A stretch of 64,000 nt of DNA from Streptomyces sp. SKN60 (lineage in GTDB: Bacteria > Actinomycetota > Actinomycetes > Streptomycetales > Streptomycetaceae). The notes beneath the pieces are model-generated. The model saw nothing but the letters and a program-made list of their open reading frames with translations, was not told the origin of the DNA and did no database searches. Position numbers and translations under genes: made by a program. Positions 14,843 through 22,195 of this stretch are shown in pieces. Location: positions 1 through 64,000 of the forward strand of contig NZ_JAHTMW010000011.1 in NCBI RefSeq assembly GCF_026236535.1, in the 5' to 3' direction. Position 1 is the first letter of the stretch, and each line of letters begins with the position of its first letter.

Positions 14843-17734
14843 TCAGGAGTCCTGTTTCCTGTGGACGAGGCCGAGTTCGGCGTCCATGGACAGCCAGTGC
14901 CGCCCGAACGAAGCAGGCTGGGGGCTGGCGAGATCGTGGAACAGCGGGACGAGGTCGGCAAGCAGGGGGTGCTGGAGCCACGCTTCGGGCAGAGCGGGTT
15001 GCTCCTGCCCTGGCGGTCCTGAGACCCAGGATTCGGGTACGGAGACGACGCACTGGAGCAGGCGGCGGATCTCTACCGGTTTCAGGCGCGGTCCTGCGGG
15101 CAGCGGCCATGTGCCTTTTTCGTCCAGGGTCAGGTGGCTGGTCATGGGCTGGAGGTAGCAGGGCAGCAGGCGGCGGGGGCAGGTACCGGCGCGGGTGGGT
15201 GCGTTGCCTGGGGTCGTGGGCCTGCGGTGGAGGTCGGCCAGCGATCCGATGCGCACGGGCGGGGGGATGGCCTGGGTGTCGCCGAGGTGGGTTTCGTACC
15301 GGAGGGAGGAGACGTGGGCGGCTTCCATGGCGGCGAACTCGCTGTGCGAGCCGGCGGTGCCGGCGTGCATCTCTTCGATCAGGTGGGGAACGTCGTCGGG
15401 GAGTGTCACGGTGCGAAGGCCGGTGTGGAGTGCCGCGGCGCTCTGGTGCATCCACAGTTCCGTGTCCGAGCTGCGCCAGGCTTGCGGAATGTCGGTGCGG
15501 CCTTCGTGTACAGGGTTGAGGACGCTCAGCCGCGGTCCGCGCTCCCGGATCCAGGGCGGGCGGCGGTCGCGGCGTTTCGTCGTGTTCTGTTGCCGCCAGA
15601 GAAGTTCGAAGCGCCAGAGCCGGCCGGCACGTTGCAGGAGCCTGTGCATCGATGCGAGATCGCTGACCAGGACATCGAGGTCAATGTCGAGGCTCATCTC
15701 CAGCAGGCTGGTGGTCACCACGATCAGCCGGTAGGGCCGCTTTCCCCTGGGCCCCAGCACGTCACGAATCCTGCGGGTGAGCGGTCCCCGGCGTTGCCCG
15801 GGGATGCGGCCGTGGAGCAGGACCAGGTCGGTTCCCGCGCGGATGCCCGCAGCCTTGAGGATCTTCCGCAGGTGGAGGTAGGTGTCCTGGGCGTCTGCGA
15901 CGGTGGCGCACTCGACAGCTGCGCATCCTCCGTGCTCGGCCACGGGCTGGATCTCCTGGACGATCCGGTCAAGCCTCTCCCCCGCTGCGATGGCTCGCGT
16001 CTCCTCTCCCAGGCGCTGGTACGTGACGTCGCGGATGATCATTTCGATCGTGGAGCGCTGCTCCTTCACATGCAGGCGCCGGGGTCCGTCGGCCATCACG
16101 GTGGTCGAGGCATCGCTGGCGGCGGCGAACAGCCACCCCGGGTAAGGGACCGTGACACTGCGGCCCGCGAGGCCGGTATGGCCGGCGCCTGTGAGATAGG
16201 CCCGCACAAGGCCGGCTGATACCGCCGCCGGCAGCGTTGCCGAGACGACCACCACTGGGCATCCCAATGCTCCGAGCCAGTGCACGAACCGTTCCATCAG
16301 TCTCAGGGTGTAGGGGCTGTAGGCGTGCGCTTCGTCGATGATCACGGTGCGTCCGGACATGCCCAGCATCCGAAAGGCGCTGTAGCGGGTGGGCAGTACG
16401 CTCATCAGAGTCTGGTCGAGGGTGGCCACGGTGAACTGGGCGAGCAGTGCCCGGTCGAAGCCTCGCAGCCACGGGTCGGGCACTGTCACCTTCTTCTCGG
16501 GGCGGCCGTCGGCCTCGGGGGTGTCGGTGAAGTATTCGTCGAGGGTGATCTGCCCGTTGCGGGCGAGGAACTGATCGGTGTAGGCGGTGTTCTGCCAGCT
16601 GTGGTTGTGTACCAGGGATACGGGGGCGCGCTCCGGCTGGTGTGCGGCGACGTAGTCCCTGAGCGTTTCGTACATGGCGTCGGCGATCGCGGTCGACGGC
16701 TGGAGGATAGCCGCACCGCGTGTCCCGCAGTGGAGGTTGAAGATTCTCTGGGCCTCCAGCATCGCCACGGTCTTCCCGGCCCCGGTCCTGTCCGTGATGA
16801 CCAGGATCCCGGCGCCGTTTGCCGCGACCGCCTGATCGAGCTGGTTCATCAGGGATGCCTGCAGCTGGTTCGGGCGCTCGAGGTGAGGATGTGCGGTGGT
16901 GAAGGGGACCTCGGGAAGGTCGGCCCGCTCCAGCCCGGAGGCGGTCACCACGGCCGCCGCCCACGGCTCTTCCGCCTCCTGCGAGGCGGGCCGCCAGGCC
17001 GATGCGTAGTGCGCGCTCGCTCCGAACGCCGGCGCCATCGCGCGCGGAATCCACACATGCGGCTGGCTCGCGAGCCGGTCCGCCACCATGATCAGGCCCG
17101 CGATCAGCACGGCCGCCGGGACCGACACCCGCGGCGGCACCGCCAGCGCCTGGGTCTGATACCGGATCTGCGCGGTGTACCGCCACCGGATGTCCTGCCA
17201 CAGCGGCCCGCCAAGCTCGGCGGCAACCCTCGGGCCGCTCGCCGCCCCGTACACGTCGCACTGGTGGAACCATCCGTGGTGCCCGCCGATGATCTGCGCA
17301 GCCCGCACCGCAGGACTCGCGTTGCCCGTCCGCTCGTATCCGAAGCCGGCGAGGATCCCGACCATCGCATGCATGGAAGCCCGTTCGTGGGCGATCAGAC
17401 GCCATCCGCCGGTGTCCGCCTGCAGGTCATCACTCACCCTCGCCCAGCCGGCCGGCTCGCACTCCTGAAACCGGCTCACCTTCCCCAGGTCATGACAGCC
17501 GGCCCAGAACATCACCACCCGCCGCGCGTCCGCCGCTCCCAGCCCCAAGCCCGCGGCGATCAGCCGTCGCTCCTGTCGGGTGAGATAGCGGTGCCACAAC
17601 ACCCCCGCGATCGCCGCCACATCGAGCATGTGAAACAACACCGGATACCCCAGCTGAAACCGCTTGCTGAACTTCCACTTCCCCCACAGACACAGCGGCA
17701 GGCCTCCGTTCCGGCCGTCGTCCACCACCCCCAC
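14843..17734 (-). CDS. cas3: Type I-E nuclease-helicase Cas3
   Basis: About 963 aa from GTG 17734 (after GGGAGGG); an ATG at 17788 would add 18 residues but lies within a strong hairpin. The HD nuclease domain comes first: LWGK, GYPVLFHMLD, the metal motif WAGCHDLGK near residue 80, IIGGHHG and VADRLAS. The SF2 helicase follows with Walker A DRTGAGKTVAML, the DEAH box VIIDEAHAYSPY, motif III VVVVSATLP, and motifs V-VI TSLLEMSLDIDLDVLVSDLA...LLQRAGRLWR. All catalytic motifs look intact. Cas3 unwinds and degrades DNA licensed by Cascade. Its presence beside a TnsB/TnsC pair is unusual, since CRISPR-associated transposons generally lack Cas3. It is separated from cas8e by 3.7 kb and so has its own promoter. 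Confidence 0.92.
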   Translation of the reverse strand: MGVVDDGRNGGLPLCLWGKWKFSKRFQLGYPVLFHMLDVAAIAGVLWHRYLTRQERRLIAAGLGLGAADARRVVMFWAGCHDLGKVSRFQECEPAGWARVSDDLQADTGGWRLIAHERASMHAMVGILAGFGYERTGNASPAVRAAQIIGGHHGWFHQCDVYGAASGPRVAAELGGPLWQDIRWRYTAQIRYQTQALAVPPRVSVPAAVLIAGLIMVADRLASQPHVWIPRAMAPAFGASAHYASAWRPASQEAEEPWAAAVVTASGLERADLPEVPFTTAHPHLERPNQLQASLMNQLDQAVAANGAGILVITDRTGAGKTVAMLEAQRIFNLHCGTRGAAILQPSTAIADAMYETLRDYVAAHQPERAPVSLVHNHSWQNTAYTDQFLARNGQITLDEYFTDTPEADGRPEKKVTVPDPWLRGFDRALLAQFTVATLDQTLMSVLPTRYSAFRMLGMSGRTVIIDEAHAYSPYTLRLMERFVHWLGALGCPVVVVSATLPAAVSAGLVRAYLTGAGHTGLAGRSVTVPYPGWLFAAASDASTTVMADGPRRLHVKEQRSTIEMIIRDVTYQRLGEETRAIAAGERLDRIVQEIQPVAEHGGCAAVECATVADAQDTYLHLRKILKAAGIRAGTDLVLLHGRIPGQRRGPLTRRIRDVLGPRGKRPYRLIVVTTSLLEMSLDIDLDVLVSDLASMHRLLQRAGRLWRFELLWRQQNTTKRRDRRPPWIRERGPRLSVLNPVHEGRTDIPQAWRSSDTELWMHQSAAALHTGLRTVTLPDDVPHLIEEMHAGTAGSHSEFAAMEAAHVSSLRYETHLGDTQAIPPPVRIGSLADLHRRPTTPGNAPTRAGTCPRRLLPCYLQPMTSHLTLDEKGTWPLPAGPRLKPVEIRRLLQCVVSVPESWVSGPPGQEQPALPEAWLQHPLLADLVPLFHDLASPQPASFGRHWLSMDAELGLVHRKQDS

Positions 17735-17759
17735 GACCCAAGCCCTCCCTCTGCTGGCA

Positions 17760-17792
17760 AACGATGCGGGTCCTGGTCGGGCCCGCATCGTT
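17760..17792 (-). promoter_or_regulatory. Perfect 11-bp inverted repeat at the 5' end of cas3
   Basis: AACGATGCGGG (17760-17770) and CCCGCATCGTT (17782-17792) flank an 11-nt loop. The hairpin contains the alternative ATG of cas3 at 17788, and the GTG with the better ribosome binding site lies 26 nt downstream. It may be a repressor operator or an RNA hairpin that shields the upstream start. Either role is inference. Confidence 0.5.
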
Positions 17793-17836
17793 CGCTACCC
17801 TCACCTCCTCACCAGCAGGCGGAAAGGACGAGGCAG

Positions 17837-18052
17837 TTACCTCATTTCGGTGAAGAGGGCCTCAAGTCGCCACTCAGAGGGGCGACTTTGTGCGACAACG
17901 ATGACAAGCCATGCAGCGGCCGACCACTGCGCTGCGGGCGCCCCACGCAGCTCTTCTTCGTCGGATCCGGCCTTCCCACTCTCGTCGCGCTCAACCACGG
18001 AGAACAGCCGTCTCGTCCAGTCCCCGCTCCGGCCAAGGCAGGTGATGTGCAT
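17837..18052 (-). CDS. Possible 71-aa protein upstream of cas3
   Basis: The frame from ATG 18052 reads MHITCLGRSGDWTRRLFSVV and ends LEALFTEMR, a protein-like composition rather than the Arg/Pro/Ser bias of shadow frames. It is on the cas3 strand, with about 100 nt between its stop and the cas3 start. No strong ribosome binding site and no known motif are seen; it could be a remnant of a longer gene. Confidence 0.35.
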   Translation of the reverse strand: MHITCLGRSGDWTRRLFSVVERDESGKAGSDEEELRGAPAAQWSAAAWLVIVVAQSRPSEWRLEALFTEMR

Positions 18053-18057
18053 GTAGG

Positions 18058-18808
18058 CCGTCCCACCGATCAACGCAGTGGGGCTGACTCGGGTGTGGTC
18101 ACACTTCGACACCGCCTGCTCCAGCGCCAGACAGTGCGCCCCGTCGCCGCAACGCTCGTGAGGCCGTTCCCCGCTCTCCCAACCCGGCGAAACGGGGGAT
18201 GCTGACACATCAGGTCGTCCGTGCGAGCCGGCGTGGCACCCGTTCCCCGTGCTTTGGCGCTGATACCTGCCGCGTGCCAGGCGAGGGCGTTGATATACAC
18301 CGCTCCCCACCCGCATGGGGCTGACACGTGCACGGGGTCCCTCGTGGAGCGCGCTTTCAGCCACTCCCGACATCTTGTGGCGATGGTCCCCAGCCGCCGG
18401 CCTGGACGGGGATCTCGATGCCACACGCATGGGGTTGACACCACCCGTGGAGTCCTGAGGCGCTCATTCCGGGACCGCTTCCCCACGCACGTGAGGCTGA
18501 CACCGGGCCCGATGACGCACGCATTCGATCTGTCGCCCGCTCCCCACGCACATGGGGCTGACGCCTCCTGGCCGGCGCCCGCATCTCGGTCTCCGTGACG
18601 CTCCCCACGCACATGGGGCTGACACGATGTCCTCCGGCTGCTCACCGGGCTACAGGAACCGTTCCCCATGCACATGGGGCTGACACCTCAACACGCACCT
18701 AGGTACTACCTGCAACACCCCGCTCCCCACGTACATGGGGCTGACACTCTGCGGACCAACAGCAGTGCGCGCATGGTGTACCGCTCCCCACACGCGATGC
18801 CAGTGACC
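18058..18808 (+). CRISPR. Type I-E-like CRISPR array with atypical repeat and decayed ends
   Basis: Good 28-nt repeats start at 18300, 18414, 18476, 18537, 18598, 18659 and 18720. Their core is GCTCCCCACGCACATGGGG followed by CTGACAC, with a CCCCA/TGGGG stem. Spacers are mostly 33 nt and the period is 61. Decayed copies are at 18240, 18361 (next spacer shortened to 25 nt) and 18781. More degenerate copies are at about 18171-18208 and 18058-18090, both carrying insertions. By analogy with the E. coli repeat (CCCC stem, then the 3' handle) the array is transcribed on the plus strand, away from cas3, and the crRNA 5' handle would be GCTGACAC. Decay at both ends fits an array that no longer gains spacers, in line with the lack of cas1/cas2. 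Confidence 0.9.
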
Positions 18809-18990
18809 TGCACGACTCGAAGTCTTTGACATGCCTCTATTCCGACTTGAATCAAACCTTCCTGCAGGTTTGCACTCATTTTCCCAACAAACTCTCACTG
18901 GATGTCCGCAACCCCAGGCTCTTCCAGCAGGTCCTGGATGTGAAGGTGGGAAACTCTCGCGCAAGGTCTCTGGGAAATTGAGGCGCTAGT
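18809..18990. other. A+T-richer non-coding stretch after the array
   Basis: About 180 nt with clearly lower G+C than its surroundings and no open frame. It contains a CAAACC/GGTTTG inverted repeat around 18855-18874 and short repeated strings such as AAACTCTC and CTCTGGG. It could be a transposon end with transposase-binding sites or a CRISPR leader. I could not find the matching opposite end inside the window. Confidence 0.4.
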
Positions 18991-19079
18991 CAGCACCGCG
19001 CGTACGGGGAGCATGGACGGCCGGCCAGACGACAAGTCGGCGGGCCGGGAACATCCCCACGCATGCGGGGAGCAGACTG
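18991..19079 (-). CRISPR. Two-repeat canonical type I-E mini-array
   Basis: Two repeats with GGGGAGC at 19006 and 19067, exactly 61 nt apart, flank one spacer. The right copy (ATCCCCACGCATGCGGGGAG) is close to the usual actinobacterial I-E repeat. The left copy (GCACCGCGCGTACGGGGAGC) is degenerate. The orientation is opposite to the array at 18058-18808, and the repeat belongs to a different family (3' side GATGTTC rather than GCTGACAC). Confidence 0.7.
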
Positions 19080-19170
19080 TCTGACCTGCAGCGTTCCACC
19101 ACCAACAAGCCCAACGCCACCACTTTCAAAGAACCCGACAAAACGCCCCCCTCCCCCGCCCACACACACG
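19080..19170 (-). promoter_or_regulatory. Leader-like sequence of the two-repeat array
   Basis: Read on the minus strand this stretch runs TTCTTTGAAAGTGGTGGCG, then GAACGCTGCAGGTCAGACAG, and directly abuts the better-preserved repeat. That is the expected side for a leader in this orientation, and it is less G+C-rich than its surroundings. The assignment is by location and composition only. Confidence 0.4.
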
Positions 19171-19312
19171 AAGACCAGCGGGCCCAAGGGAAAGCGGCTG
19201 CTCCCTTGCGAGAACCGGTTCCGGCGCAACTCCTGTGATGCCGTCCTCTCACAGTGCCGGTCAGCCCTCAATAAACGCGGCAGCCAGGCGCCTGAATTCG
19301 TAAGATCCCTGA

Positions 19313-19397
19313 CAGGACGGGGCTCGTAGCGCAGAGGTCGTCGCGCCTTCACCGCATGTAGGAGGACGCCGGTTCAAATCCGGCCGGCCCCGTCCTG
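19313..19397 (+). other. tRNA-like fold with an extended closing stem
   Basis: The core resembles a tRNA. It has a D-arm GCGC-AGAGGTCGTC-GCGC and a perfect T-arm GCCGG-TTCAAAT-CCGGC. Its acceptor-like stem continues outward to an 11-bp perfect pairing (CAGGACGGGGC at 19313-19323 with GCCCCGTCCTG at 19387-19397) plus two more pairs after one bulged T. The anticodon arm CCTTC-ACCGCAT-GTAGG has a T-T mismatch and C instead of T at position 33, so it is not a normal decoding tRNA. It may be a degenerate tRNA copy, an integration site relic or a structured RNA. Confidence 0.5.
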
Positions 19398-19436
19398 CCT
19401 CTTCCACGACAGCATCCCCCGACACCCAGACACGCC

Positions 19437-20051
19437 CTAACCACGCCTCAGCAGGCCCGTTGCGGCGTCCCGGTCGCCGATGTTCGCGGCGGTCACCGCG
19501 ACGACCAGGAGCAGGCCGAGCGTGTCGGTCACGATGTGCCGTTTGCGCCCGGGCACCTTCTTCCCGCCGTCGTAGCCACGTGAGGCGGCCGGCACCGTCG
19601 CGGCGGCCCGCACCGACTGCGCGTCGATGATCCCCGCCGTGGGTGAGGCCTCACGGCCCTCGCGTTCACGCACCCTCCCGCGCAGCCGGTCGTGGAACTC
19701 GGTGATCAGCCCGTGCTCACGCCAGCGGCGGAAGAAGGCATAGACCCGGCCCCAGGCGGGGAAATCCGCGGGCATCGCCCGCCACGAGATCCCGCCCGCG
19801 ACCAGGTAGCGGATCGCGTCCAGCAGCTGGCGGTGGCAGTAGCCCTCAGGCCGCCCGCTCCTGCCCTGAAGCCAGGTCGGCACCGGCAGCAACGGCCGGA
19901 CAGCCGCCCACTCCGCGTCCGTCATGTCCGACGGATAGCGGCGCACCCGGTCCGGATGGTCGGCCGCGTTGCCGTACACGTGCGCGAGGCAATCGCACGA
20001 CACGGCGGGCAAGTTGAAGTGAAGGGGCTGGGGCACGTACAACAACGACAA
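19437..20051 (-). mobile_element. Truncated IS5-family transposase
   Basis: The frame reads HPDRVRRYPSDMTDAEWAAV, RPEGYCHRQLLDAIRYLVAG, WRAMPADFPAWGRVYAFFRR, GIIDAQSVRAAATVPAASRG and GKKVPGRKRHIVTDTLG, all hallmarks of the common Streptomyces IS5-group transposase. The Asp of GIIDAQS is the first catalytic residue. The protein stops abruptly after RDAATGLLRRG, about two thirds of the usual length, so the second Asp and the Glu are lost. The truncation point at about 19440 sits 45 nt from the tRNA-like element. The complete N-terminus begins near 20000. Confidence 0.8.
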
Positions 20052-20127
20052 CAGGGTCTCCGGAACCGCTCGTATGGGATCGCACCCCCGAGCTACCAGG
20101 AGGCCCTGCCTTCATGCACGCACGGCC

Positions 20128-20159
20128 GGAAGATCACCCGACCAGGAACTCTGTTCGAC
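20128..20159 (+). repeat. 32-bp direct repeat, copy 1 (IS5-type flank)
   Basis: The string beginning GGAAGATCACCCGACCAGG and ending CTGTTCGAC is repeated without change at 21384-21415. Both copies lie upstream of a copy of the same transposase N-terminus, so the repeat is probably part of the IS end. Confidence 0.7.
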
Positions 20160-20327
20160 CGGGCGGTGCGGCGGCTCCACGAGGAGGACCAGCCGGCCCT
20201 GGTCGTGGACGTACGCGCCGGGGCCGACGGACGCCACGGGGTGTGCGCCGACGCCCGTACGCCCTCGGCGCCGCCGCTGGTCGCGTACTGCTCGGTCCCG
20301 CTCGGCTCCGCGCGGGCGCGCTGCCCG

Positions 20328-21173
20328 CTACTGCGCCCAGTCGAAGACGCCCGACTCCAGGTCGATCTGGGCGTTGCCACCGCCGAAGTTGACCCCGCCG
20401 ACGCCGTCCTCCAGCTCGAAGACGTACGGCGTCAGCCCCTCCGGCAACGTCTGGCAGGGCATCACCGTTCCGCCGAGGTGCGAGATGCCCTCGACGGACG
20501 ACCAGAACGCGTCGAGATCCTTGTCGTCCGAGGACCAGGCCTCCACGTAGCCGCCCTCGCCGTCCTCCGCCGGGGCGATGCCGGTGTTCGGGTCGCCGGT
20601 GCGCTCCCCGATCCAGACCGTGATTTCGGGGGCGCTGTCGTCCCAGGCGTTCTGGCCGCGGCTGTACTTGTCGCCGAGGCCGTCCGGCCGAATGTCGGCC
20701 GGGGGATCTATGCGGGGCGCGGCGAACTCCGCGGCGGTGAGCCAGATGAGCGCGTGCGCGCCGCCGATCACGTCCTCCAGGTCCTGCTGCCGGGGGTGGC
20801 GGGCTGCGGCCGTCGCGGCCACCGCGGCGAGGAACGGATCGGCGGCCTGCTCCGGGGTGGGCACGGTGCCCGCCAGCAGCTCGTCCACGCCCTCGATGTC
20901 GTCGGCGACGTGGTCGTCGGCGTGGAAGAAGGAGACGGCTACCAGGTCCTGGCCCTTGCGCCGGTAGTCCTCCGGCAGTTCGAGGGTGATGACATGGGTC
21001 ATCGGCAGTCCCGTGACAGGGCTCCGGGGCCAGGAAGCCGTTCCGATGCCGGGCGCACGACCGCCGCACCACCCGGCGACGCGGGCCCCGGGCAGATCGA
21101 TCTCGACGGGCTTGCCGGGCCGGACCGACAGCGCGTCCACGGACTCTCCGAACCCCAGGTCGTATGCCTTCAC
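20328..21173 (-). CDS. Hypothetical acidic cytoplasmic protein
   Basis: 281 aa, rich in Asp, Glu and Gly, with no signal peptide or membrane segment. Visible segments include HVITLELPEDYRRKGQDLVA, VSFFHADDHVADDIEGVDEL, GAHALIWLTAAEFAAPRID and a C-terminal YVFELEDGVGGVNFGGGNAQ ending in VFDWAQ. The C-terminus recalls the closing strand of DUF1963-like proteins, but I would not assign it. The gene is bracketed by two partial copies of the same IS5-type element, so it may have travelled with them. The 170 nt to its left hold only a plus-strand coding-like fragment (HEEDQPALVVDVRAGADGRH). Confidence 0.7.
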   Translation of the reverse strand: MKAYDLGFGESVDALSVRPGKPVEIDLPGARVAGWCGGRAPGIGTASWPRSPVTGLPMTHVITLELPEDYRRKGQDLVAVSFFHADDHVADDIEGVDELLAGTVPTPEQAADPFLAAVAATAAARHPRQQDLEDVIGGAHALIWLTAAEFAAPRIDPPADIRPDGLGDKYSRGQNAWDDSAPEITVWIGERTGDPNTGIAPAEDGEGGYVEAWSSDDKDLDAFWSSVEGISHLGGTVMPCQTLPEGLTPYVFELEDGVGGVNFGGGNAQIDLESGVFDWAQ

Positions 21174-21296
21174 CGTGTTCCTCGTTCATTCCGTTCGACT
21201 GCGACGGTGCTCAACCTACGCGAGGCCTCCGACAGTCCCCGTCCCCGTCGTTCCCGCTCGGTCCGCCCGGGCACCCGAACTAGTCTGCTCGTACAC

Positions 21297-21415
21297 CAGC
21301 CGCCCACTCCGCGTCCGTCATGTCCGACAGATAGCGGCGCACCCGGTCCGGATGAGCGGCCGCGTTGCCGCACACGTGCGCTTGGAAGATCACCCGACCA
21401 GGAACTCTGTTCGAC
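21297..21415 (-). mobile_element. 5'-end fragment of a second IS5-type copy
   Basis: The sequence encodes only HPDRVRRYLSDMTDAEWA on the minus strand, the same start as the transposase at 19437-20051, and ends with the 32-bp repeat (21384-21415). The distance between the transposase ATG and the repeat is 63 nt here and 203 nt in the other copy, so one of the two has been rearranged internally. Confidence 0.65.
21384..21415 (+). repeat. 32-bp direct repeat, copy 2
   Basis: Identical to 20128-20159. Recombination between the two copies would remove the hypothetical gene at 20328-21173. Confidence 0.7.
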
Positions 21416-21533
21416 TTGCACGTTCCAAGATCGATTGAGATACGGCTTCTAACTCTGCGCCAGAGGCCTCCCGCTGTGAGATCGTCCGAACCTGCCGTCT
21501 ATTCTGAACGCGTTCAGTCGGGAGGCGGGTGGG

Positions 21534-22016
21534 ATGCGGATGAGCACTTCAGCGAGACGATGGTCGGCTCTGGTCGCCGCGTTGGCGTGGGCTTGTGTTG
21601 CTTGCGCTGATGCAGGTGGAGATGCGGCTCGCATTGATCAGTCGGCACTTACGGGCGAGTGGAGTAGCCCTGGTGGCGCTCTTCTCCACTTGCGGGCGGA
21701 CCACGGTATGACGGGTGAAGGCCTGAACAGTGCGATGCTGGGAGGCACATCATGCCCGGACACTGCAACCGGCCACTGGAGCTTCTTCAGCGCACCCGAC
21801 GAGACGGGTTCCTCCTTCGCTGACGACGCGCTCACCAGCGGCGACACCGTCTCCCTGAGCATCGACCCTCCCAAAGACTCCTGTCTCTTGTCGGCTCTGG
21901 TCCGGCGGGACGAGCACGGACTCAATCTCTGCCTGGTAGAAGACCCTGATTCCGACTGTTCCGCCGAAGAACTTCTCCGCCTCGAGTCAGCATCGGCAGA
22001 ACAGGCTGCGAAGTGA
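21534..22016 (+). CDS. Putative secreted or lipoprotein of unknown function
   Basis: 160 aa. The N-terminus MRMSTSARRWSALVAALAWA is a plausible signal peptide, and the following CVACAD could serve as a lipobox with Cys near residue 24, although the -3 position is not ideal. The mature part reads ALTGEWSSPGGALLHLRADH, GTSCPDTATGHWSFF and two late Cys pairs (DSCLLSAL, LNLCLVEDPDSDC). That recalls small actinobacterial lipocalin-like or copper-site-free lipoproteins of unknown role. It is bordered by IS fragments on the left. Confidence 0.65.
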   Translation: MRMSTSARRWSALVAALAWACVACADAGGDAARIDQSALTGEWSSPGGALLHLRADHGMTGEGLNSAMLGGTSCPDTATGHWSFFSAPDETGSSFADDALTSGDTVSLSIDPPKDSCLLSALVRRDEHGLNLCLVEDPDSDCSAEELLRLESASAEQAAK

Positions 22017-22195
22017 CCCACCGCCCCTGCCTTTGAAGGAGCATCACAAGATCCCCGACAGAGCCGAATTACGTGACCGTTCATAAGGGTTGTCCCGTAA
22101 CTGCTGGTCGTCACTGGGGAGCGACGCAGGTGCTGGATTTACCAGTCGAACCGTGTGTCGTCCTTGCTGTGCGGCTGCTTGCCGGGGGCGAATCG

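Noticed and set aside
14791..15519. Plus-strand frames antisense to cas3
   Set aside because: Arg/Gly/Ser-rich composition without start signals; the minus strand encodes conserved Cas3 motifs throughout.
18221..18598. Open frame of about 125 codons across the CRISPR array
   Set aside because: It simply reads through repeats and spacers; repeat-encoded residues recur and there is no ribosome binding site.
19319..19392. Functional tRNA-Ala gene with anticodon CGC
   Set aside because: Position 33 is C, the anticodon stem has a T-T mismatch, the acceptor has a bulge, and the stem extends beyond normal length.
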